A stretch of DNA of 64,000 bases, taken from NCBI GenBank assembly GCA_032718475.1, contig JAUCBJ010001719.1, positions 1-64,000 of the forward strand. Direction: 5' to 3'. The stretch is from Nemertoderma westbladi (lineage: Eukaryota; Xenacoelomorpha; Nemertodermatida; Nemertodermatidae). Position 1 is the stretch's first letter. Each line of letters opens with the position of its first letter. Of this stretch, positions 33,290 to 43,832 are shown piece by piece. The notes beneath the pieces are model-generated. The model was not told where the DNA came from. It ran no database searches and saw nothing but the letters and a program-made list of their open reading frames with translations. The translations under genes and the position numbers were made by a program.

Positions 33290-34470
33290 TGGTAAGGTAT
33301 TAGAGTTAGGTATTGATATCGATTTCAGGCAGGTTTTCTTGTACGCTGATTTTAATAGAAGGATTTTTACATTCCGCAATTGAACACATCTACCATTTTT
33401 GGTGCTAAAATGAAAAGTGCAAGTAACAAGTATTTTTCAAATTAATGAAAACAAGACTTGTAGGAATGGTATTTATTTCAATTACATATAGGTTTTCTGG
33501 TACGCCGATTTCAATGGAAGGCTTTTTAAATTCCGCAGTTGAACACATCTACTATTTTTGGCACTAAAATGAAAAGTGCAAGTAAACAGCATTTTTCAAA
33601 TTAATGAAAACAACTAGACTTGTAGGAATGGTGTTTATTTCAATTACATACAGGTTTTCTGGTGCGCTGATTTCAATGGAAGGCAGGAAGGCTTTTTAAA
33701 TTCCGCAGTTGAACACACCTACCATTTTTGGTGCTAAAATGAAAAGTGCAAGTAACCAGCATTTTTCAAATTAGTGAAAACAATAAGAATTGTAGGAATG
33801 GTATTTATTTCAATTACATACAGGTTTTCTGGTACGCCGATTTCAATGGAAGGCTTTTTAAATTCCGCAGTTGAATGCACGCACCTACTGACCTACCGTT
33901 TTTGGTGCTAAAATGAAAAGTGCAAGTAACCAGCATTTTTAAAATTAGTTGCAAAACAATAAGAATTGTAGGAATGGTATTTATTTCAATTACATACAGG
34001 TTTTCTGGTACGCCGATTTCAATAGAAGGCTTTTTAAATTCCGCAGTTGAACACATCTACTGACATACCATTTTTGGTGCTAAAATGAAAAGTGCAAGTA
34101 ACGAGCATTTTTCAAATTAGTGAAAACAACTAGAATTGTACGAATGGTGTTTCTTTCTCTATTACATACAGTTTTTCCTGCTGTTCTGGTACGCCGATTT
34201 CAATGGAAGGCTTTTCAAATTCCGCAGTTGACTGGTTGAACATACCTACCATTTTTGGTGCTAAAATGAAAAGTGCAAGTAAACAGCATTTTTCAAATTA
34301 GTGAAAGCAACTAGACATGTAGGGATGGTGTTTATTTCTATTACATACAGGTTTTCTGGTGCGCTGATTTCAATGGAAGGCTTTTTAAATTCCGCAGTTG
34401 AATACACCTACAATGTTCGGTGCTAAAATGAAAAGTGCAAGAGTAAATAAACATAATTTTTCAAATTTTG
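33290..34470 (+). repeat. Tandem array, period about 160-180 bp
   Basis: Seven units, each starting near AGGTTTTCTGGTACGCCGAT and containing GAAGGCTTTTTAAATTCCGC and GCTAAAATGAAAAGTGCAAG. Unit starts lie near 33331, 33490, 33651, 33821, 33997, 34169 and 34348. It lies in the right half of the outer TIR element. Confidence 0.85.
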
Positions 34471-35722
34471 CAGATTATATGTAAGCAGCCATACGTTCTA
34501 CTGATCTATGTAGTATTGTAAGCTGATATTTTGGTTATTATGTGTACTACCTGATTACAGTATAATTATAATTACATCCCACTGCAGCAGTGGTATCATA
34601 AATGATACAAATTAATTTATACTGTATAATAATGATTCCTAAGTTTGTGTCACAACCGTTACGGTCATAAGTGCTCTTATGGCACATTATAGGTTAAGAA
34701 GAAACCTTTGTACACCCAATATTACAATTATCACTTTGTGTGGAATCATATTCCAAAATGTAATCTAAATGGAGAGTAAAAAAGACGACCTTTCGTTCCT
34801 TGAATTATACATGCTATGCTAATATTCCCATTTCCCACATGTTAATGTCACGACCGTTACGCTGATTACTACAACTGAAACATATAGTCAAGTTAAACTA
34901 TATGACCCAAACAATTGATACGAACCACCTAACGATAGATATAAAAGATTATAACCATTACTGCCAGGGATATGGAGATACTGGAAAAACTTGTTCTTCA
35001 GCGTAACGGTCGTGACATATTTTCCATCCACTCATTACTGCATTACAATGCTATTAGAAAAATATTTATTAGTTGTACATTATTTAACCGACATAGCTAA
35101 TTACTACATAGATATAAGATTCTGAAAAACATATGGCATTGCCAGTTTGGTAATTATCATGCCATTTTGGTTTGTATGTAATTATGCCAAAAATATTGAA
35201 TTTTTGGCATTTTTTAAATCACATTTTGCGGACGCTGTAAAAAAAATTGGCGAGGGTTATGGAACATTTGAAAGCAGTTTTATGAAGCACAATATGTGTG
35301 CTACACACTCAATACAAAATAAATGCATTTCTAAGTACTTTCATTTTTCACCAAAAGGTTTACTTTTGCTTGGAATGGCTGATTTAGTTATTAGGCCTAG
35401 CTCATACTGGTCTTAACTACTCATACTCATACTGCTATTTCAACTCATACTGTCATAGGCCCTAATCTTAATCTAACTTCTGAACTTGACTAACTAACAC
35501 TAACAATGCCTCATGTCCCACTTTACCCCGGATGTCCCACTTTACCCCACTCGGGGTAAAGTGGGACACTGCGATTTTTTTAAAATTCAACCAACTGAAC
35601 CAAAGGCTCAGGGGTTTATTTTGGTACAATCTGATAGCCCAGAGTTCAAATGTACAGAATATGCTTTAATTATATCCATCCAGGAAAATCCCTCTTGCTT
35701 ATAGAACCAAACATACCAAACT
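34471..35722. other. Right interior of the outer TIR element
   Basis: No recognised gene. A small ORF at 35147-35416 has no family I know. Copies of GCGTAACGGTCGTGACA, or its complement, occur near 34645, 34845 and 34999. Confidence 0.4.
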
Positions 35723-35747
35723 TGTCCCATTTTACCCCGTCTTACCC

Positions 35748-35805
35748 TAAATAATTGTTCAGATTAGAATATGCATACCGGTATTCTAATCTGAACAATT
35801 ATTTA
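35748..35805. repeat. Perfect 24-bp inverted repeat with 10-bp loop at the TIR end
   Basis: Arms 35748-35771 and 35782-35805 are exact reverse complements around the loop TGCATACCGG. The left arm begins with the terminal TA of the outer TIR element. Confidence 0.85.
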
Positions 35806-35940
35806 CACTCAGACACTATACGGTAAATACTGGGGTCCTACGAATTACCCCAAAATACCCCGTCTGTCCGTGATAAATTAATTAATTAAATTTTAAATTG
35901 AAAATTCATAAATCTATAAATTATGAAATTAATTAGACCT

Positions 35941-36115
35941 ACAGTATGATTGATTATGAGCGATTGGTGATTGGCGAACGATAACCATACTTTATTTTTT
36001 TTAAATAAATAATTAAATTTTTAAAATTTTTGAAAAACTCCGGCTCCGGCTCCGGCCAAATTGTCCAACTCCGGCTCCGGCTCCGGCCAAATCCCAACTC
36101 CGATCGAGCCCTACA
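35941..36115 (-). repeat. CCGGAG-rich transposon terminus, inverted copy
   Basis: Reverse complement of 36966-37141 with small indels. Ends in CGATCGAGCCCTA. Related left termini (GGGCTCGATC with GGCTCCGGCC) lie at 23768 and 28920, and a variant (TAGGGTTCGACCGGAG) lies at 36364. Confidence 0.75.
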
Positions 36116-36965
36116 AAATAGTCAAAAATTTCCCCAAAATACCCCAAAAAGGCTAAAAATTACCCCAAAATAAGCTAACAATGTTTTTTAACAGCGAGGG
36201 AAAGGAGCAGGTTACAGTGGCAAGTTTTTTTAACCAAAACAATAAACGAGAGTGAAGAAAAAATTTTTAATTATTTTGGGGTAATACGTCATTATTTTGG
36301 GGTACTACGTCATTATTTTGGGGTACTATTTCGTCATTTTGCCATATTCCATATTTTAGGGTAAATGGTAGGGTTCGACCGGAGCTCCGGCTCCGGCTCC
36401 GGCCGGACTTGGCATGTCCGGCTCCGGTCCGGCTCCGGTCAAGTCAAATTAGGTGCAGGAGCTCCGGCAAAAAGTATTTGTGCTGCACGATGCATAGCTA
36501 CATGGATAGGCAAGGCAAACATACAGCCAGACACCGGACGTCCGTCTGCGAACTGATCAACGTCTACCAGTCTACTGGCAGACTGTACTGCTGAGTGCCG
36601 ACTGTATTACGGTATGGCCGTAGGCTAAACACTGTAGGCCTATCTGCCTATTGCTGTCAGTTAGGTCTGTAGGTACAATGGCCAAATCTGGCAATGATTG
36701 TGATTGCCATATTTGGCAACCAAGCAAAATCTGGCAACATTTCTGATTGCCTGATTTGGCAACTATATAAAGCCGTTGTTGCCATATTTGGCAACTTAAC
36801 TAACTCATTGAATATGGATTATATGGTTCTGCGTCTTTAAGTCCTTCTATGGCAGTATGGTCATTCCTTAGATCCTGAAATGTTAATGTTAGGCCTAGAA
36901 AAAAGGCAAGGCAAGGCCAGGTTACAGGTTATACTTATACCAGTAGTGGCATATTCTAAGTTCTA
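36116..36965. other. Stretch between inverted termini
   Basis: No gene. Contains ACCCCAAAATA at the left and inverted ATTTTGGGGTA repeats near 36275-36330, then a cluster of TTGCCA/TGGCAA words at 36675-36800. Confidence 0.5.
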
Positions 36966-37141
36966 ACTAGGGCTCGATCGGAGTTGGGATTTGGCCGGAG
37001 CCGGAGCAGGAGCCGGAGTTGGACAATTTGGCCGGAGCCGGAGCAGGAGCCGGAGTTTTTCAAAATTTAAAAAATTTAATTATTTATTTAAAAAAAAATA
37101 AAGTATGGTTATCGTTCGCCAATCGCTCATAATCAATCCTA
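36966..37141 (+). repeat. CCGGAG-rich transposon terminus, direct copy
   Basis: Starts TAGGGCTCGATCGGAGTTGG, continues with GGCCGGAGCCGGAGCAGGAG twice, then an A/T stretch and GGTTATCGTTCGCC. It is interrupted near 37148 by the CCCTATTGAAAAG terminus. Confidence 0.75.
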
Positions 37142-37904
37142 CTGTAGGCCCTATTGAAAAGTTTTACATGTACGCCGAGCACGTTCGGCGCAGCACTAGA
37201 ACTTGCGCCGGGAGCTGGCGCAGAAATGTGCTACGCCGGGCAATGAGCCGGAAGGGTCGGCGCAGAGATGTGCTACGCCGGCGTAGCCGGCGGAGCACTG
37301 CCAATGGTAGAGATGCTGCGCTCGGCGCAGCAGGCGTCGAAATATTCCCGGCGTCGACGCTGCAGAAATTGACCCGGCGCCGGAGCAGGAATCAGCCCAG
37401 CACACCCGGCGTACATATTTGCCTGGCGCAGAAATCAGCCGAACCTAGCACCAGGCAGACAGTGAGACTGAGACAACAGACATGCGTTCATCAGACCAAC
37501 AGCACAGCAACACAATAACAACTGGCATTGCAGGAGGGAGAAAGGAAACTCACACTGCAGCACTGGCTGACTGCAACTGGTCATTTATTTACGTATTTAA
37601 CCTTATGCTGTTATGCAGTAGGCAGGTAGGCTATCACAGTTCCAGCTATCAGCTGATCAGTCATTATTGCTATTGGTCATAGTCAGATTATTTATTTTAC
37701 ATAATATTGCTGTATTGTATAAGCTATATTTATATTATATTATATTATTTGGATGGAGACACCGCTGTCATAGAAGCGTATAAATAAAACTGCACATATA
37801 ATAAAACAGGCAGACAGAATGAAGTTGAATAGTGAATAAAACAAAACGACTTATACTATGGCACTATTGATAATGAAACAATTTATTACCGACACACATG
37901 TGTA

Positions 37905-38625
37905 ACCATTGGAAATTGAGTTCAATGACTCCAAGTGCAAGGTCATGCATGCATCTAGGTTCTAGAAATCCCCAAGCAACTTTTTACACAATGAATGTAC
38001 GGACACTTTTATCGGCAACCGAGGAACGTGATTTTGGAATTACATTTACACCAGACTTGTCCTTCACAGCATCACAGCTCACTGCACAAAGACTGCAGCC
38101 CGCTCTATGCGAGTCGTACATTTAATACGAAGAACTTTTACATATTTGGAAGCTCCGATGTTTACCCTCTGACCCTGTTATACAAATCCCTTGTTCGGCC
38201 TCTCCTTGAATACGACACAGTTGTTTGTTCGCCATTCCTCCGACATGATAAATATTGAACGTCTTGAACAAGTACAACACCGTGTGGTCACTCGCCTTGT
38301 ACAGTTGTACTATCGCTGGCTGAGTTGTCATATGAAAACCGACTACTTGCACTCAAACTACCGACATTAATATATTGCCGTGTACTAGCCGACCTTATAA
38401 CAACATACAAGTTTATCAACGGGATTAACAAAATTGAGCGAAGTAATTTCTTCCAGTTTCGTTCCTAACTCCACCAATGCTAACACGCAACAACTTTGCA
38501 GACACCGTTGTAAACATTTGGAATCCTTTACCATTACCGGAAAGTGTTGTTAATGCACGTAATACCCTTGGTACTCAATGATTGAGCATATTCAAAAAAA
38601 GACTAGACTGCGAAATGTCCCTTAA
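37905..38625 (+). pseudogene. Non-LTR retrotransposon RT C-terminus, decayed
   Basis: Fragments match the end of LINE RTs: EFNDSKCKVMH, then a NPQATFYTM-like segment and EERDFGITFTPDLS, LLYKSLVRPLLEYDTVVCSP, and near 38500-38600 words resembling VVNIWNPLP, ESVVNARNTL and FKKRLD. Frames change several times and stops occur. The catalytic core is absent, so it is an old 5'-truncated LINE insertion. Confidence 0.72.
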
Positions 38626-39829
38626 AATGAATATATAGTGATACTCCTGTGCCCCAAGTGGCAGTAGCGAAAGCGAAAACGATTTCTTTATTAAAATCTA
38701 GCTACAGTACCTATTATTTTCATTTTTTCAATCCCAAAAAAACATTTTTTTGTGTTAAATTTTAAAATAGAGTTTTTTATGTTTAATTGTTTTCCTATCT
38801 TTTGTAGTTACTTTACTTTGCGCGTTTTATTTCTACAGTAATATTTTACTTATGCGACATACGGTACTACTGTACAGTACAGTGTACCTGCGGTACCAAA
38901 TTTATGTTCCGTATAACTATGTATTGTTGTGTTGTATCCTATAGTGTATTGTAAACTTGTCCTTATTAATATGTTTGCCTTTAGTACTGTATGTTGTTGA
39001 AGCCCTTGAACCTACTGTAAGTATGCTTTGCCGGTTTTTAATTTAATTTTAGTGTAATTTCATTTTTTTTTATAATTAATATGCACCAACTGTACTGTAA
39101 GTACTGTAAATAAACTATAATTTTAAATATTTTACTAATTTTACCTGAATACCATTATCCGTATTTTTAGTACAATAGTACATACGCTTATTAGCGTACT
39201 TTGCCAGATGTGTTCATTTTATTTTAATCTACTGTACGTGTATGTACATGTGCAAAAATTAATATTATATTGTTATTCTGGCGATATTAATAACATAACA
39301 TATATACAGCTAGTCATTATTCATTCAGACATACCGTATCTGTAGCATAGACGTATACCAGACCACAGTACGTAGTATGTAATAAAGTAGAACGTAGTAC
39401 ATAAATACAAGGACTAGGCCTACACTGAAGTAGTCTTTAATATTCTTTCTATAATTCATATTGTAACATTTGAGTAATTTCAAAAAATGTATACTTTACT
39501 TGACAACAAAAATTTACATGCAGTGTTTCTTAAGTAGTTGTTTCGTAATGTTACACTTTTGGAATAAAACAACGTACCTACTGTACTTGTTGCATTTGTC
39601 TTTATTAAGGTTTTCCGTCTCTGTATCCTTATTTTCATTTCACCCACCCACAACTTTCGTTCGTTTACAGGTTTAAGTAAACTCGGATTTGTGCAGCTGC
39701 AGTATTATAGATAACCGAATAAACTACAGGTACTGTACAGTATAACAGGCTGATTTTATGTTTTATACCAGTCAGCCCGATGCGGCTTTGAAGAGCCGGT
39801 GGAAGATTTTTCACCCGGCGCAGAATTTT
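38626..39829. other. AT-rich interior of the TIR element
   Basis: No gene recognised; many short GTACTGTA words. Confidence 0.35.
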
Positions 39830-40065
39830 GCATTGCACAGAGCCGGCGCAGGATTTTTGCACCTGGCATGGGCGTTGGTTTGCACAGAGCCGGCGCAGGA
39901 TTTTTTGCACCCGGCGTGGTTTTGCACAGAGCCGGCGCAGGATTTTTTGCACCCGGCGTGGTTTTTCACAGAGCCGGCGCAGGATTTTTTGCACCCGGCG
40001 TGGTTTTGCTCAGAGCCGGCGCAGGATTTTTGGCACCCGGCGCCGCGTTCGGCGCAGAAAATAAA
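39830..40065 (+). repeat. Subterminal tandem repeat, period about 54 bp
   Basis: Four to five units of AGCCGGCGCAGGATTTTTTG followed by CACCCGGCGTGGTTTTGC. The array is open in several frames because 54 is divisible by 3. Confidence 0.85.
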
Positions 40066-40079
40066 ACTTTTCAATAGGG

Positions 40080-43000
40080 TATATAGCTTGTACCACAGTC
40101 TGACAGTACCATAATCTGATAATCAGCACAGTCAGCCTACGCTAATTTCACAGCAAAGTCCTCGTAGTAGGCCATGGGTGGTACCTACGGTGCGCACTAC
40201 AACTGACAACGGCAGTACAGCAATACGGTGTACCGTACCAATGCAGCAATGACTGAATGATTAGCGGTAACTATCTAAACTATTATATTATTATTACCGG
40301 TGGGCTAATTACTACTAGTACTGGGCTAATTAGGCCTAAACTTTAATCACCGCAAGGGTTGCCGGGGTTAATTAGATTACATGATATGGCATGTCTGCAG
40401 TGTATGGTACCGGCTGACCAGTATTGCAGTATTGAGTACAGCCTGACAGTACCGGTACACATGGTACATGCAGACAACCCCAATGTATTGCAAAATTTGT
40501 CAGAAAACCCAGCTGATTTATCCTACAGTAATAATAATTTAACGCATTTTAAATTTGGATAAATAAATTTATTATAACTGCAATAACAGTTACACTGATG
40601 CTGCACGAAGACCCCACGCAAATTCTACTTGGAAAATTTTCAAACTTTTGCTAAACAACATGTGTACCAAGTTTGGATAGATTTCATCAAGGATTGGCCG
40701 AGTTATTAACGTTTAAAATAAAATACTGAAAAAAAACGCGACAGAACGACAGAACGACAGAACGACAGGTTGATTAATGGTACCCCTACGCTAAGGCTCA
40801 CTCACTTCGTGGCTCGCCCCACATGTGTACAGGCCGGTAGACAGATTGGCCATAGATAGCTAACGAGATGGAAATCTGAATTCCATACTATTCAGTCTAT
40901 TATTGTGTTATTGCCGTGTTAGACAGATCTCGTTTAATAAATGTCAGTCAATAACATTTTACCACTGCAGAAGACTTATTTATATCCATACTTGTTTTTT
41001 CCTCATAAATATTGGGCTTATTATTTTTTGATGGGATTTCTTTGTAGTTGAATTGTCTAAGTTTTTACGCTGAGGCATTAACAGAGGGTACTGGTATTAA
41101 ATTATTTATTTGAATATCATTACTGCATCGACTGAATTTAGTACTGCGTTCTGCATTGATTATATTCCTATAAACCATTCCTGGTTTCGCATATTGCACG
41201 TATCCATAGTTATAAAGATTGCCAGTCTGCGTTTAGGAAATATATTTAAATACAAAACAGGACGAGCGCAACGACGCTTATAATAATTAAGACGAGTACG
41301 GCGTTGATTATATTCCTATACACCACCTGGCTTTGCATATTGAACGTGCGATTGGAAATAAGTTCGTTCTACCCTTCCGTGGGTGGTAGATGTCGCGGTT
41401 ATGTATTGGTGGTTGGGAAGGGTGGGGGGGTGGAGAGATTAAAAGGGGTGAACACGTACTATCCCCCTTTCTTGGATTGATTGGTGGTGTGGGTAAATTT
41501 CTCAAAATCTGATTTTGTGATACAGTCGCTCAATTTTAATTTGTATCTCATAACTGGGCCTCGTGCTGCGCGAAGGCCCCACGAACGTGTCCTGGAATAT
41601 AGTGTCGTTATTCAGGTACCTGCCCCCCCCCCCCCAAATTGTTCTACAAATCTTAATGAGATTGCATGAAATTTGAAACAGAGATAATTTCACCTCCCTC
41701 CTCTTTGCTGGGTGAGCCAGAATTTTTATTTTCGCTTTCAGTCTTTAGCTTCAAGCGTTTGAAAAAGGTGTCTCCGTCGATATTGCACCAGTTACACCGC
41801 AGTTAACCGCATTAATGAGCGTTCGAAATTTGCTTGGTTTTACATCTGCGCTAGGCTATTTTATTCTATTTAATAAATACCCAAAATTCTGGAACATTAT
41901 ATTTATTTCACATGTAGCTACAGTATGCAATAGTAATACAAAGCAAGTTATACTAAGGAAAACAGTTACAGATAGTTACAGATAGTTCTTGATAGACAGT
42001 ATCGGCGCTGCTTTTTTTTCACATTTACATTTAAAGATTAATGAATTTAAATTATTTATAATGTTAATAAAATATTTCACATATTATTGGGTGGGATCCA
42101 ATGATCAATCGTTTATTTTTACTTATGAAAATTCAACAAAAGTTCAAGTTTTTTACACTGAATTTTCGAAACATATATGATATTAATTTCATGTGCGCAT
42201 TTTTAAAACTATGATAAATTTGTCTTTTAATTGGGAATCGGTTATGCTCGCTGTCACGTATCAGCCGTGAAAATTTATTTCAGTGCTTGAGTTTAATAAA
42301 TTAATCTGAGTTGATTTAGTCTGTTTCTTACGATTTTGCTAACTTTATTAACACAGGTAGTAGATCTAAAAATATAAATCGGAAGTCACTAAGACTGTTC
42401 AATCTACCTTAATAATTTCTACAAATTTATATTAATATAGCGAACTCATAGACATATGCTTCACACAACCAGCTCGCTTGGTATTAATACCGCTGCCGAG
42501 GTATCAGGTATCGCATGGAGTTGGGTACGAGACAAACCCGATTAACTTTAAATCAATGTCTATTCCGAGTTCGATGGCTTCGAAAATAAAGTTCGCTACA
42601 GCAAACGTGCTGGTGGTTTCGAAGTTGGGTGCTGCTCCCCACTCTTTGAGTGTGATAGCACTCACTTCTGTCCAGTACATTTTGTACTTCACTCCTCCCC
42701 TCTCCTCCCACATGCTTCTTTCCCAACCGCTTATTCGTCACCCCAACCGCTTTTTCGTCCCCCCCCCCCCCCCCCCCCCCCCCTCCATTCCATAGGCGAC
42801 GGTTCCCTGCATCCACCCGTGTTAGTTGTACTGGTACTAATTCTTGCCATAGTTTGGGATACTACAGTATATTTAACAATTTACAGCACCCCGACAGTTC
42901 ATGATAAAAAATAATAAGAAAAAATAAGAAGTTCGATGGTAAGTATCCAACGAAGGGAGTGTATTGCTTCAACTGTTGTATAAAGTAGAATCAGATTTTT

Positions 43001-43098
43001 ACAGTAGTTATTATGTCGTAACACAAGATCGTTTGTTATCATGTAGGCTCAAATGTTAATTTGAGTGGTTCTTTGTAAATGAGTTTCAAATAATGATT
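40080..43098. other. Non-coding stretch
   Basis: No supported gene. A short 8-bp tandem repeat (ACGACAGA, 40738-40770), a 25-base C run (42759-42783), and an imperfect repeat around TTGATTATATTCCTATA (41155 and 41303) are visible. Confidence 0.4.
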
Positions 43099-43832
43099 TC
43101 ATAATGGCGCAAGGATATTCTTTAAGGTTGGTGCGCGGCGAGTTACAACTTCCAATTTATCTCGTATCCAAATCAAAACGTCAAATGTATTTTTTAGAAA
43201 AGCATCATGTTTGCTACCAAACTCGTGTAAATAATATTCAACAAACTTGCCCAAACGCTCAGTAACTGATCCACAGGCGGAATGAATATACCTCAATGGA
43301 TGATTTTCCTTGTGTGTTTTCACATTTCCAAATACTGTACCTGGTTGTGGGTCCTGGCCAATGAGCCAATCCTTGCATTCAATGATTGTTTTCAAATTTT
43401 CCATTTTAAAACAAATTGAGTCACTTTAACTAAATAATCTACAGAAGGATCCAAATCGTGCTGTTTAAAGCAAGATTTATCTTCTAAGTGTCGTTCAACA
43501 CTACTACAATATGTTGAATTTTTCAGAACAACAAATCGTTGTGAACCTTTATCTTGAATCCTAATAACACTTTCGCTCCCTATGGTGCCACATGTTTTCT
43601 TTAATTTAGTTAAAGCAATTCTCTCACTTTTACTTAAATTATCTTTTGTTTTAATTCGTTTAGATACATCAAATAAATCAGTTCTAACCTCATTCAAAAA
43701 TTGTTCTAGAATCGGATTGTTAGAGTTCAATGAAAAACGAGATTTACCGGGCCACGGTTTTTTTCGTGGATGAAAATCAGATGCTGTTTCGCGAAGGTAA
43801 TGCAAGCTAGTATGTTGTTGACGATGACTCAC
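43099..43832 (-). pseudogene. Penelope-like element RT, N-terminal fragment
   Basis: On the minus strand the first block reads LSKSERIALTKLKK, IRIQDKGSQRFVVLKNSTYC and LDPSVDYLVK. These correspond to the conserved entry of Penelope-like RTs (an ADKGS-type motif, then a VVLD-type strand). A frameshift near 43395-43404 separates it from CKDWLIGQDPQPGTVFGN, VKTHKENHPLR and SACGSVTERLGKFVEYYL, the next RT segment. The rest of RT and any GIY-YIG nuclease are missing. The 5' end of the ORF runs into the 49-bp minisatellite. Confidence 0.72.

Larger units (their letters stand above)
29111..35749 (+). mobile_element. Outer TIR element, about 6.6 kb, 27-bp perfect inverted ends
   Basis: Bases 29111-29137 (TAGGGTAAGACGGGG onward) are the exact reverse complement of 35723-35749. 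The outermost TA on each side may be a TA target duplication, leaving 25-bp TIRs. Subterminal copies of GGGGTAAAATGGGACATG occur at the left, and of TGTCCCACTTTACCCC at the right (35515-35572). No transposase is recognised inside. It carries a second TIR element (29652-32908) and a roughly 165-bp repeat array. Confidence 0.75.
37148..40079 (+). mobile_element. TIR element of about 2.9 kb with CGGCGCAG subterminal repeats
   Basis: Left end CCCTATTGAAAAGTTTTA and right end TAAAACTTTTCAATAGGG are exact inverted repeats. GC-rich subterminal words (CGCCGAGC, GTTCGGCGCAG, CGGCGCAGAAATG) line both sides. No target duplication was recognised and no transposase is seen. A LINE remnant lies inside. Confidence 0.65.

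Noticed and set aside
35147-35416. 89-codon ORF as a transposase remnant
   Set aside because: No recognisable DNA-binding or catalytic motif; kept only as an unassigned stretch.
37148-40079. Target-site duplication for the CCCTATTGAAAAG element
   Set aside because: Flanks GTAGG and TATAT do not match; the element was kept on its inverted ends only.
39758-40114. ORFs over the 54-bp repeat
   Set aside because: Translation of a tandem repeat whose period is divisible by 3.
42478-42816. Small ORFs with Pro or Gly runs
   Set aside because: They translate the 25-base C run and have no support.
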